Positions 1-7,944 of a stretch of 64,000 nt of DNA are shown in pieces. A model generated the notes under the pieces. The model had not been told where the DNA came from. It searched no databases and saw only the letters and a list, made by a program, of their open reading frames with translations. A program made the position numbers and the translations under genes. Origin of the DNA: Candidatus Bathyarchaeota archaeon (GTDB lineage: Archaea; Thermoproteota; Bathyarchaeia; 40CM-2-53-6; JALHTG01); the NCBI GenBank assembly GCA_022865705.1, contig JALHTG010000019.1, forward strand, positions 1 through 64,000. The letters are read 5' to 3'. The first letter of the stretch is position 1. The number at the start of each line of letters is the position of its first letter.

Positions 1-1
1 C

Positions 2-949
2 ACAGGCAAATTGGAACTCGGCGGAACTGCTGGAGCTGTCCGAGGATTGAAGGTTGAATATTTCCCATTCAATGTCGACGAAATGAACATTGATGTTGAT
101 AAGACTAAGGCTAAGGTCGAGAAAATGGCGAAGGAGGAGAGCAACCCTCCCAAGCTTGCGATGTTCGGGGCATCTGTCTTCCCGTTTCCTCATCCAGTCA
201 AAGAACTCGCAGACATATTTCACAACGTAGGCGCAACAATCTGCTACGACTCTGCCCATGTCAGCGGCCTGATAGCAGGTGGCAGATTCCAAGATCCTCT
301 CCGGGAAGGGGCAGACGCTGTCACGCTAAGCACTCACAAAACTCTTCCAGGACCGCAAGGCGGCATGGTCATCTCGTGGGAAAAATTCGCCGACAAGATC
401 AAAAAGGCAACCTTCCCAGGTTGCGTGAGTAACCATCACCTTCATACTGTGGCTGGTAAGGCTGTTGCATTTGCCGAAATGCACGCATTCGGAAAGGAAT
501 ATGCGGAACAGATCATAAGAAACGCAAAGGCGCTCGGTCAAGCACTATTTGAGAGAGGATTCAAAGTTCTAGGCGAGAAGAAAGGATTCACGCAATCTCA
601 CGTTCTCATAATAGACATCACAAGCTACGGTGACGGCCGAACCATCGAGAAAAATCTGGAGCAAGCGAACATAATTCTCAACAGAAACCTGTTGCCGTAC
701 GACCTGAAGTTTAACAGACACTTCGAAGCTCCTGGTGGTATCAGATGTGGCACCTCAGAATGCACCAGGCTAGGAATGACCGAGAGCGACATGAAGGAAA
801 TCGCTGATCTGATAGCGCGAGTCGTCGTCAAACGGGAACCACCAGTCCAGGTTAAGAAGGATGTTATCGAGTTCCGCCGCAACTTCCAGAAAATCCATTT
901 CGCCTTCGACACCATGCGCGACGCCTACGAATACATCAAGATTCGATAA
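2..949 (+). CDS. glyA: Serine hydroxymethyltransferase, 3' part (5' end outside window)
   Basis: PLP-dependent interconversion of serine and glycine with transfer of a one-carbon unit to a tetrahydropterin carrier, in the cytoplasm. The reading frame is already open at the left edge, so about 315 residues of a protein that is usually 410-470 long are present. The lysine that binds PLP is seen in the STHKT motif (bases about 338-340), followed by the GPQGG loop, and the YDSAH segment about 30 residues earlier supplies the Asp that contacts the pyridine nitrogen. The C-terminal small domain is complete and ends at a TAA stop. The next gene on the same strand is Sec61beta, 121 bases downstream. 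Confidence 0.93.
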   Translation, partial: TGKLELGGTAGAVRGLKVEYFPFNVDEMNIDVDKTKAKVEKMAKEESNPPKLAMFGASVFPFPHPVKELADIFHNVGATICYDSAHVSGLIAGGRFQDPLREGADAVTLSTHKTLPGPQGGMVISWEKFADKIKKATFPGCVSNHHLHTVAGKAVAFAEMHAFGKEYAEQIIRNAKALGQALFERGFKVLGEKKGFTQSHVLIIDITSYGDGRTIEKNLEQANIILNRNLLPYDLKFNRHFEAPGGIRCGTSECTRLGMTESDMKEIADLIARVVVKREPPVQVKKDVIEFRRNFQKIHFAFDTMRDAYEYIKIR

Positions 950-1070
950 ACACCAGGCCACTGCAAGAATTCACTATGGAAAAGGATTAAACAACATCGT
1001 ACTCGACACATCATTTGATAGACAAGACTTTTAGGGAGCAAAACAAGTCTCAACACCCCAGTGAGCCTAG

Positions 1071-1247
1071 TTGAGCAGAGAAAAACGAAGAAGCGGTGAG
1101 GCCCCTATGCCTGCGGCCAGCGCAGGCCTTCTGAGATTCTTTGAGGAGGAAACTCCTGGAATCAAACTACGTCCAGAAGCCGTCATGATTATGGTTGTGA
1201 GTCTGATAGCGGCAAGCATATTCATTCTCTACACATTCAAACCATAG
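1071..1247 (+). CDS. secG: Preprotein translocase Sec61beta subunit
   Basis: Small (58-residue) tail-anchored subunit of the SecYEbeta protein-conducting channel in the cytoplasmic membrane. It starts at a TTG codon. The cytosolic N-terminus is basic and Ala/Pro-rich, then comes the family-typical segment with an aromatic pair and acidic residues (LRFFEEE), the conserved GIKLRPEAVM stretch, and one C-terminal hydrophobic helix (about residues 37-55) that ends in Lys-Pro. Length, order of segments and topology all match archaeal Sec61beta. No strong Shine-Dalgarno sequence is seen; a weak TATA-like CTTTTAG lies near 1028-1034. Short length and TTG start make this gene easy to miss. Confidence 0.88.
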   Translation: MSREKRRSGEAPMPAASAGLLRFFEEETPGIKLRPEAVMIMVVSLIAASIFILYTFKP

Positions 1248-1361
1248 CTCAAATACGAGGACTCACTGCGAACACACGGCAGTTTTCTCACTCTTAGCCT
1301 GAGTTCTATGGCCACTTGCCATTCATAGGCATCACAAGCATGGATAGTGATAGCCAGGTAT

Positions 1362-2369
1362 CTAGAAGTCGCCTAGTTCCGTTTGGGCTAGTGGTGGCAG
1401 TGGTTTGGCATTCAATCCGGCTTTCTTCCTAAGATACTCAGCGAATATATCGACGCATCCTGTGTACAGGTAGACTCTCTTGGCTCTGGTAGCCTTTGCG
1501 AAGTTCATTAGTTGTTTGGAGTCTGCATGGCTACTTAGTGGGAACGAGGGAAAGTCCTTTGAATGCATCTTTAGAGCCCAGCCTGTAGCTACGGCCCGGG
1601 TTGACCTGTCAGAGGAGATTGATTCATCCCGTACGGTCGTGACTAGGACGTGGGTCCCATCGAATACTTCTGGCTTTCTGCTCGAAATGTCTATGTAATT
1701 CAGCTTCACTCCGAAGGTTGTATGGGCCTCATTGACTCTTGACACATATCGATTGGTGACGACGGGCAAGGTCGTGTAAACATTAAAGAGCCTAACGATC
1801 TCTTGAGCCTTGCCTGCAGCGTACACACGAAAGACAGGCGACTTCCCTTTTCTAGCTTGAGTAGCGGCCCATTCCACAATCCTTGCATATGTTCTGTGAC
1901 GACTCGGAAAGACATAGAACGGATCTCCATACGTAGCTTCCATGATCAATTCATCGCATTCGGAAACTTGTGCGGCTTCCGTAGTCAAAGTGTCAACACA
2001 GTTGATATCACCAGTGTAGAGGATTGTTTTCTTTGGGGTTTCGACAAGAAACTGAGTTGAACCTAACATGTGACCTGCATTGAGTGGAGTTACCTCAAGG
2101 TCTCCCACCTTGACAGGCTTGTTCAGACGAACTGAAACAGTATTCCTGAGTTGCTCTTCGTTCAGTTTCTCGTAGATTCTGATGGTTTCGACTGTAGCAT
2201 GTTTCTTGGCGCTAGTTCTCAGTCCATATGTGTGATCAGCATGGGCGTGAGTTATGAAAATGTGAGTATTCCTCCCTAGACCTCTACCACCTACAGGGTC
2301 AAGGATAATCTTGGTTTGTTTTGAGGAGATCACAACTCCTTTCTGCCAGCCGATCTTCACATCACTCAA
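1362..2369 (-). CDS. MBL-fold/beta-CASP-type nuclease (ligase-associated exonuclease-like)
   Basis: A 335-residue metallo-beta-lactamase-fold phosphodiesterase that probably acts on nucleic acid ends. The metal-binding HAHADH motif is at residues 41-46, a further metal His at about residue 100 in a GHMLGS motif, the bridging Asp in TGD near residue 120, and a late SSHAD motif near residue 284. Glu/Thr/His elements of a beta-CASP-like insert lie between. It is shorter than the archaeal CPSF-type RNases, which carry N-terminal KH domains, and its size is close to bacterial ligase-associated DNA exonuclease or the family named mRNA 3'-end processing factor. Lhr helicase and a metallophosphoesterase, the other members of the bacterial ligase-associated set, lie 9-13 kb away. 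Confidence 0.8.
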   Translation of the reverse strand: MSDVKIGWQKGVVISSKQTKIILDPVGGRGLGRNTHIFITHAHADHTYGLRTSAKKHATVETIRIYEKLNEEQLRNTVSVRLNKPVKVGDLEVTPLNAGHMLGSTQFLVETPKKTILYTGDINCVDTLTTEAAQVSECDELIMEATYGDPFYVFPSRHRTYARIVEWAATQARKGKSPVFRVYAAGKAQEIVRLFNVYTTLPVVTNRYVSRVNEAHTTFGVKLNYIDISSRKPEVFDGTHVLVTTVRDESISSDRSTRAVATGWALKMHSKDFPSFPLSSHADSKQLMNFAKATRAKRVYLYTGCVDIFAEYLRKKAGLNAKPLPPLAQTELGDF

Positions 2370-2425
2370 AGGATCTTACCTCAGTGATCATAGGATCAAG
2401 TGTTAGAGCATTCACAATTGAGTAC

Positions 2426-3025
2426 TCATCGAATGTTTCCTAGCTTTTCAAGCTCCTTCTTTGATAGAGGCCTCTTCTTGATCTTTGTCATATCGCTTCC
2501 TGCAATTGCACTGCGGCCTGAGGGGTCCCTTAGCTCCAAGACAAAGCTGAGCTTTCCCTGTCTGGCCTTCTTCAGATTCGCCAGAACTACCTTTGCACGC
2601 CTTCTCCGTTTCGGAGGAAGATGAGCGATCATTCCTTCGAGAACTTGTTGCATCCTATCTAAAACTCCTTCGACGTTCGTTATGAAACCCTGCGCAGAAA
2701 TTCCTGGATGGATAGAGATGCCTAGCTTCGATGCTCGGATCGTTGCAGAATTCGATCTGACTACCTTCATTGCTAGATCCTTGCGAGAGTCGATTCGAGC
2801 TCGAATTGCACTTGGTTCTCCCACTTCCACTAAGGATACGTCTGAGTCCCGATATCCACATATGGCACAGTAGATCGTGGTGAGCAACACTGATCCAAAA
2901 TAGTCAACATTTTCCACAGATTCAGTTAGAGCCAGAGAGTTCTCTCTACAGCTTGGGCAGGGTTGATCGGGAAGCCGGAAGGTTTTCGACGTCATGAACG
3001 CCCGGCTCTCTTCGGACAGCTTCAT
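2426..3025 (-). CDS. ZPR1 zinc-finger domain protein
   Basis: A 199-residue protein of the archaeal single-module ZPR1 family. Eukaryotic ZPR1, with two such modules, binds translation elongation factor eEF1A; the archaeal role is not established. A four-cysteine zinc site is visible (Cys23, Cys26, Cys53, Cys56) followed by the YRDSDV segment typical of the family and then an alpha/beta domain with a basic C-terminus. Length is as expected for archaeal members. It is divergent from porG, separated by 52 bases that contain a TATA-like element readable in both directions. Confidence 0.85.
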   Translation of the reverse strand: MKLSEESRAFMTSKTFRLPDQPCPSCRENSLALTESVENVDYFGSVLLTTIYCAICGYRDSDVSLVEVGEPSAIRARIDSRKDLAMKVVRSNSATIRASKLGISIHPGISAQGFITNVEGVLDRMQQVLEGMIAHLPPKRRRRAKVVLANLKKARQGKLSFVLELRDPSGRSAIAGSDMTKIKKRPLSKKELEKLGNIR

Positions 3026-3077
3026 TAGCTTTTAGGCTTTATATGAGCCACTGCTGATTCGGCAATCGACATGGGGC
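3026..3077. promoter_or_regulatory. Divergent promoter between ZPR1 gene and por operon
   Basis: The 52-base gap holds the AT-rich core GCTTTATATGAGCC at about 3033-3046. Read on the plus strand it places a TATA box about 26 bases before a likely transcript start near 3066, just ahead of the GTG start of porG; read on the minus strand it could also serve the ZPR1 gene. This is inferred from position and composition only. Confidence 0.45.
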
Positions 3078-3650
3078 GTGAAGAAAATCCTCAGAGAGGT
3101 CAGGTTTCACGGCAGAGGCGGACAAGGGGCAGTAGTTCTCGCACAGCTGACAGCCAAAGCCGCCTTCATGGAGGGAAAATGGCCTCAGGCAATGGCTTTC
3201 TTCGGAGCGGAAAGGAGAGGCGCCCCAGTAGAGGCATTTTCAAGAATCAGCGATAAGGAAATACTAATACGAAGCAAGGTGTATGAGCCGGACTACGTGG
3301 TTGTTCTCGACCACTCCCTACTCGAAGTCTTGAATGTGATTGATGGATTGAAGGAAGGGGGAGGCTTGCTGGTGAACTCTGTCGAGAAACCCAAACTCCC
3401 AGAATCATTCTCAAAGCGAAAGAACAGATTGTATTTTGTGGATGCGACTGACATAGCGCTTGAGCTGAATCTGATCGTGGCAGGACAGCCAGTGGTCAAC
3501 ACAGTCATGCTTGGAGGATTCGCGAAAGCCACAGGAGAAATAAAGCTTCAATCTGCTGAGCGGGCAGTTCGACAAGAGTGGCCTGGAGAAATCGGAGAAC
3601 TCAACTCCAAAGCCGTCAGACTCGGCTATGATCGACTTGCGACAGACTAA
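3078..3650 (+). CDS. porG: 2-oxoacid (pyruvate-type) ferredoxin oxidoreductase, gamma subunit
   Basis: Gamma subunit of a four-subunit enzyme that oxidatively decarboxylates pyruvate or a related 2-oxoacid to the acyl-CoA while reducing ferredoxin. The 190-residue product begins with the family signature FHGRGGQG (residues 9-16) and contains the GAERRGAP segment. Start is GTG; no better start lies upstream in frame. It opens the order gamma-delta-alpha-beta found in archaeal por operons. Substrate specificity (pyruvate versus 2-ketoisovalerate) cannot be read from the sequence by eye. Confidence 0.92.
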   Translation: MKKILREVRFHGRGGQGAVVLAQLTAKAAFMEGKWPQAMAFFGAERRGAPVEAFSRISDKEILIRSKVYEPDYVVVLDHSLLEVLNVIDGLKEGGGLLVNSVEKPKLPESFSKRKNRLYFVDATDIALELNLIVAGQPVVNTVMLGGFAKATGEIKLQSAERAVRQEWPGEIGELNSKAVRLGYDRLATD

Positions 3651-3755
3651 CTAGTTTCACGTGTGTTAAGCCCAGCCGCAGATATGCATGGAAAGTTTCT
3701 CAGAAAGGTTATCTTTGCCCGCTTCAACTAGCAATCGTCCTCGAGGGACCACAAG

Positions 3756-4046
3756 ATGAGCACCCACAAGCTTCCAAGGTCGATCAAGGAGCTGCCGTTG
3801 ACGTGTCTCTCCTCACCAGTCAAAGGAAGCGCAGGAAAGACAGGGTCCTGGAGAACCCTTCGACCTGTCCTTGACAGAGAAAAATGCACAAAATGCACAC
3901 TTTGCTGGGTTTATTGTCCTGAGGCAGCGATTAGTCGAGATGCCAGTGATTGCCCTGTCATAGACTACGACTACTGCAAGGGCTGCGGAATATGTGCACA
4001 CGAATGCCCCACAAAAGCATTGACAATGAAAAGGGAGGACGACTAG
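3756..4046 (+). CDS. porD: 2-oxoacid ferredoxin oxidoreductase, delta (ferredoxin) subunit
   Basis: A 96-residue electron-transfer subunit with two complete [4Fe-4S] motifs, each C-x2-C-x2-C-x3-CP, in the second half of the protein (CTKCTLCWVYCP and CKGCGICAHECP). The clusters carry electrons from the beta-subunit active site to external ferredoxin. The N-terminal 45 residues form the usual Trp/Arg-containing arm. Its stop codon is one base before the GTG start of porA, so translational coupling is likely. Confidence 0.93.
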   Translation: MSTHKLPRSIKELPLTCLSSPVKGSAGKTGSWRTLRPVLDREKCTKCTLCWVYCPEAAISRDASDCPVIDYDYCKGCGICAHECPTKALTMKREDD

Positions 4047-4047
4047 A

Positions 4048-5229
4048 GTGACACGCAGTCTTGTTGAAACTGGAAATCACGTTGCTGGCCTTGCCGCTGA
4101 GGCCGCAAGAGCAGAAGTCGTCGCAGCATACCCAATAACTCCGCAAACAGCGATAGTTGAATTGATCGCAGAATTCGTGAGTTCTGGTCGAATGAAAAGT
4201 CAGTATATTTGCGTCGAATCGGAGCATAGTGCGATGGCTGCGTCCGTTGGAGCGTCTGCCTCTGGAGCGAGAACGTTCACAGCTACATCCTCTCACGGTC
4301 TGGTATACATGCATGAGATGCTTCACTGGGCGAGCGGCGCGAGACTGCCGATAGTCATGGCGGTTGTCAATAGAACATTAGGGCCTCCTTGGAACATATT
4401 GCCCGATCTTAGTGATTCGATTTCTCAAAGAGATACTGGTTGGCTTCAGTTCTACTGCGCAACGCATCAAGAGATCTTTGACACGATAATTCAAGCATAC
4501 AAGATATGTGAGAACTCGAAGGTTCTTCTTCCGGCTATGGTATGCTTTGAAGGCTTCATTTTATCGCATACGAGCATGCCCTTCATGATCCCTGATCAAG
4601 AGAAGGTTGATTCCTTTCTCCCACGATTCAAACCTGGCTGGAAGCTAGATGTGGACAAACCAATGAGCCACGGAACCTTAGCATCCTCGGACTACTTCAT
4701 GGAGTTAAGGTACATGATTCAAGAGGCAATGGACAATGCGAGGGAACTCATCCCGATTGTTGACAAGGAATACTCGGAGAGATTTGGGTTACCATATCAT
4801 GGGGGACTCTTAGAGGAAGTTGCCTGTAGCGACGCTGAAACTCTGGTCATCTCCATGGGAACGATTGGGAGTGAAGCGAAACTCGCGATAGAAAAGCTGA
4901 GAGAAAAGGGTCACAAAGTGGGCTTGGTGAGGGTTCGCGCGTTCAGACCTTTTCCCATCGAGGAGATAAGAAAGATCTGTGGGAGAACCGATGCAATCGC
5001 CGTAATCGATAGGGCGATAAGCTACGGCGCGGAGGGGCAGTTATTCACAGAAGTACAAAGTGCACTCTATGATGTTGAAGAGAGACCGCCTGTGCTGAAC
5101 TTCATAGCAGGGATTGGGGGGAGGGACGTTACGGAGAAAGACATTGAGATGATGGCCTTGCATGCTGCGAAGTACGCCAAAGAGGGGCGATTTGATCAGA
5201 GGCTTGACTGGTACGGGCTGAAGAGGTGA
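4048..5229 (+). CDS. porA: 2-oxoacid ferredoxin oxidoreductase, alpha subunit
   Basis: A 393-residue alpha subunit containing the pyrimidine-binding and transketolase-C-like domains. The N-terminal segment AAYPITPQT (about residues 26-34) is the family hallmark, followed by the VESEHSAMAASVGAS motif and the HGLVYMHEML segment. It has full length for archaeal PorA and starts with GTG directly after porD. The gene ends four bases before the ATG of porB. Confidence 0.94.
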   Translation: MTRSLVETGNHVAGLAAEAARAEVVAAYPITPQTAIVELIAEFVSSGRMKSQYICVESEHSAMAASVGASASGARTFTATSSHGLVYMHEMLHWASGARLPIVMAVVNRTLGPPWNILPDLSDSISQRDTGWLQFYCATHQEIFDTIIQAYKICENSKVLLPAMVCFEGFILSHTSMPFMIPDQEKVDSFLPRFKPGWKLDVDKPMSHGTLASSDYFMELRYMIQEAMDNARELIPIVDKEYSERFGLPYHGGLLEEVACSDAETLVISMGTIGSEAKLAIEKLREKGHKVGLVRVRAFRPFPIEEIRKICGRTDAIAVIDRAISYGAEGQLFTEVQSALYDVEERPPVLNFIAGIGGRDVTEKDIEMMALHAAKYAKEGRFDQRLDWYGLKR

Positions 5230-5233
5230 GAAG

Positions 5234-6139
5234 ATGGTCTCACTCAAGGAACTGGCAAAAGAGGAACTGATCCTTCCAGGAAACGCTTCATGTGCAGGGT
5301 GCACCACAAACCTATCCGTTAAGCTGGCACTGAAAGCACTAGGAAAGAAAACGATCTTCGTTGTTCCCGCTTGTTGCACCAGCGTTCTTCAGGGCGTCTT
5401 CCCTCTAAGCTCATTGAACATTCCGGTTCTCAACGTACCATTTGCCAGCACGGGTGCCGCAGCTTCTGGGGTTGTTGCAGGGCTTCGAGCTCAAGGAATT
5501 GAAGACATTGCGGTTGTAGGTTGGGCAGGTGACGGGGGAACCGTGGATATTGGAATCCAAGCCTTGAGTGGTGCAGCAGAAAGAGGAACCGACTTCATCT
5601 ATGTTTGCTACGATAATGAGGCATATGGTAACACAGGTATGCAGAGAAGTGGCTCCACTCCTTTGGGCGCATGGACCACGACAACGCCAAAGGGAAAAGC
5701 TGAGTCGAAGAAAGATATGCCCCTCATTATGGCGGCGCACAAGATTCCTTACATCGCCACACTTTCTCCTTCCTATCCTACGGATTTCATTGAGAAGTTC
5801 CAGAAAGCCAAAGAGATCAGAGGAACCAAGTATCTACATATTCTGGGTCCCTGCCCGCCTGGGTGGAGAACCGACCCATCGATCTCCGTTGAGATGGGTA
5901 GGCTCGCGGTTCAGACAGGTTCATGGACTCTCTTCGAAATAGAGAAGGGTACCTTCTCCATTTCCACACTAAGCACACAATTTCTTGACAAAACAAAGAG
6001 AAAACCAGTTCAGAACTACCTTGAGAAACAGGGTCGATTCAGACACTTAACCCCACAGGAGATAAATCGGATCCAGCTAAAAATCGACGAAACTTGGGAA
6101 TACTACAGCAAGATTAATCAAACGAAGATCTGCCCATAG
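5234..6139 (+). CDS. porB: 2-oxoacid ferredoxin oxidoreductase, beta (TPP-binding) subunit
   Basis: A 301-residue subunit that binds thiamine pyrophosphate and a [4Fe-4S] cluster. The TPP/Mg motif is visible as AGDGGTVDIG with the downstream DNEAYGNTG segment (about residues 96-140). Early cysteines in NASCAGC (residues near 20-23) and a later Cys in PACC and GPCPPGW supply cluster ligands. The TTTPKG stretch is typical of the substrate loop. It closes the por operon; Alba follows after 27 bases on the same strand. Confidence 0.94.
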   Translation: MVSLKELAKEELILPGNASCAGCTTNLSVKLALKALGKKTIFVVPACCTSVLQGVFPLSSLNIPVLNVPFASTGAAASGVVAGLRAQGIEDIAVVGWAGDGGTVDIGIQALSGAAERGTDFIYVCYDNEAYGNTGMQRSGSTPLGAWTTTTPKGKAESKKDMPLIMAAHKIPYIATLSPSYPTDFIEKFQKAKEIRGTKYLHILGPCPPGWRTDPSISVEMGRLAVQTGSWTLFEIEKGTFSISTLSTQFLDKTKRKPVQNYLEKQGRFRHLTPQEINRIQLKIDETWEYYSKINQTKICP

Positions 6140-6166
6140 TCTGTACAACTTTGGGGAAAGAGGAAG

Positions 6167-6445
6167 ATGACGGTAAGACAGGAGAATCTAGTCCGTGTAG
6201 GCAAGAAACCGGTGATGAACTATGTTGTTGCCTGCGTCACACTCTTCAATTCAGGCAAAGACGAAATTGTTCTTAGAGCCAGGGGGCAGTCGATAAACAA
6301 TGCAGTAGATATTGTTGAGCGACTGAGGAAATTCCAGAAGAACCTTCAGGTCCGGGACATTAGCATTGGATCGGAGGACATAACAAGACCGGACGGAACG
6401 AGGGCCAGTATATCCACAATAGAGATTGCCCTCAGAAAGGAATAG
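6167..6445 (+). CDS. albA: Chromatin protein Alba
   Basis: A 92-residue dimeric nucleic-acid-binding protein of archaeal chromatin, also linked to RNA binding. It has the full Alba fold: the VRVGKKPVMNYV start with the conserved Lys that is acetylated in Sulfolobus Alba, the central RARGQSINNAVDIVERLR helix region (given here only as a family signature), and the C-terminal beta-hairpin with STIEIALRKE. A purine-rich AGAGGAAG lies immediately upstream of the ATG as ribosome-binding site. It sits 27 bases after porB and could share its transcript. Confidence 0.93.
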   Translation: MTVRQENLVRVGKKPVMNYVVACVTLFNSGKDEIVLRARGQSINNAVDIVERLRKFQKNLQVRDISIGSEDITRPDGTRASISTIEIALRKE

Positions 6446-6531
6446 GTCTCTGACAATCTGCCCCGTGTTCTTGCCGGAAACCTTTTACAACTGTATTGGC
6501 AACTCTGGCTCTCGAAAGGTGACATTGCACG

Positions 6532-7872
6532 TTGCCAGAAATGAAACTTCCCAAGATCGTTGTCACCCCACCTGGGCCAAAGGCACGAGCCATCCTTGAG
6601 AGAGACGAGAGGCTTGTCTCAGGATCACTGGTTCGATACTACCCTCTTGTTATCGAGTCGGGAAAAGACTGCGTCGTCAAAGATGTTGATGGAAACGAGT
6701 ACATAGACTTCAACTCAGGATTGTTATGCCTCAATGTTGGACATTGCCACCCGATGGTCATAGAAGCCGTGAAGAGACAATCCGAGAAGTTCCTTCACTA
6801 CCCTTGGACCGATTTCTACTACGAGAAGCTAGTCGAACTAGGGGAGAAGCTGCAGAAACTGACGCCTGGAAGCTTCCCAAAGAAGATCTTTTATTCAAAC
6901 AGCGGGGCTGAATCGATCGAAGCTGCAATAAAGATGTCAAAATGGCACACCAGAAAACAACTATTCTTCGCATTCATAGGCGCATTCCATGGAAGACTCA
7001 TAGGGTCTCTGAGCCTCACAGCTAGCAAGCCAGTTCAGAAGAAATATTTCTTCCCACTAATGCCAGGGGTTATTCATGTTCCGTATCCCTATTGCTATCG
7101 TTGTCCCTACAAACTAACGTATCCAGACTGCGACTATTGGTGTGTAGACTTCATAGACGAATGGGTCTTCAAGAAATACGCTCCCCCTGAAGACACAGCA
7201 TCTTTCTTCTTTGAACCCATACAAGGAGAAGGGGGATACATTGTTCCACCAGCAGAATACTTCCAGAAGCTCAAGAAGCTGGCAGACAAGTACAGTATTC
7301 TCCTTGTCGACGATGAGATTCAGTCAGGAATTGGAAGAACGGGCAAGTTCTGCGCAATTGAGCATTGGGGCATCACACCGGACATAGTTTGCATGGCCAA
7401 ATCCATTGCTGCCGGGCTTCCCCTCGGAGTAACGATCTCAAGAGCAGAGATTATGGATTGGGAAGGTGGATCCCACGCAAACACGTTCGGAGGCAACCCA
7501 GTCGCTTGCTCTGCAGCTCAAGCTGTTCTCGACGCAATAGAGAAAGAACGAATGATGGAAAACGCGACAAGACAAGGTGCTCACATGATGACAAGACTCA
7601 GAGAAATGCAGGAAAAATACCAGATCATTGGTGACGTGAGAGGTAAGGGTTTGATGATTGGCATGGAGATCGTCAAGGACGGTAAAACAAAGATACCTGG
7701 TGTCGACGAGGCAAAAGAGATCATGATGAAAAGCTGGAGAAGAGGAGTCGCACTGATCACATGCGGCCCGTCCACTCTTCGACTGGCTCCTCCTCTGACA
7801 ATCACCAGAGAGCTCATGGACTCAGCACTTGCCGTGATCGAAAGTGCATTGAAGGAAGTCACACCGAAGTAG
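6532..7872 (+). CDS. Class III aminotransferase (4-aminobutyrate/ornithine-type)
   Basis: A 446-residue PLP-dependent omega-aminotransferase. The PLP lysine is Lys290 in CMAKSIAAGLP, the Asp of the VDDEIQSGIGRTG motif is Asp260, and the NSGAES cofactor phosphate loop is at residues 123-128. Four cysteines in a short insertion (about residues 188, 191, 200, 204; pattern C-x2-C-x8-C-x3-C) resemble those seen in other archaeal members and could bind a metal. The substrate is not determinable: GABA, ornithine, and broad-specificity enzymes including racemases share this family. Start is TTG at 6532 with GGTGAC upstream; an ATG three codons later is an alternative. Confidence 0.85.
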   Translation: MPEMKLPKIVVTPPGPKARAILERDERLVSGSLVRYYPLVIESGKDCVVKDVDGNEYIDFNSGLLCLNVGHCHPMVIEAVKRQSEKFLHYPWTDFYYEKLVELGEKLQKLTPGSFPKKIFYSNSGAESIEAAIKMSKWHTRKQLFFAFIGAFHGRLIGSLSLTASKPVQKKYFFPLMPGVIHVPYPYCYRCPYKLTYPDCDYWCVDFIDEWVFKKYAPPEDTASFFFEPIQGEGGYIVPPAEYFQKLKKLADKYSILLVDDEIQSGIGRTGKFCAIEHWGITPDIVCMAKSIAAGLPLGVTISRAEIMDWEGGSHANTFGGNPVACSAAQAVLDAIEKERMMENATRQGAHMMTRLREMQEKYQIIGDVRGKGLMIGMEIVKDGKTKIPGVDEAKEIMMKSWRRGVALITCGPSTLRLAPPLTITRELMDSALAVIESALKEVTPK

Positions 7873-7944
7873 ATTTCCAGTCGCGCGCGCTAAAAGCCTC
7901 GTCCGCTACGGTACCTCGTCCTAACCCATAGTGGCATAATTGGC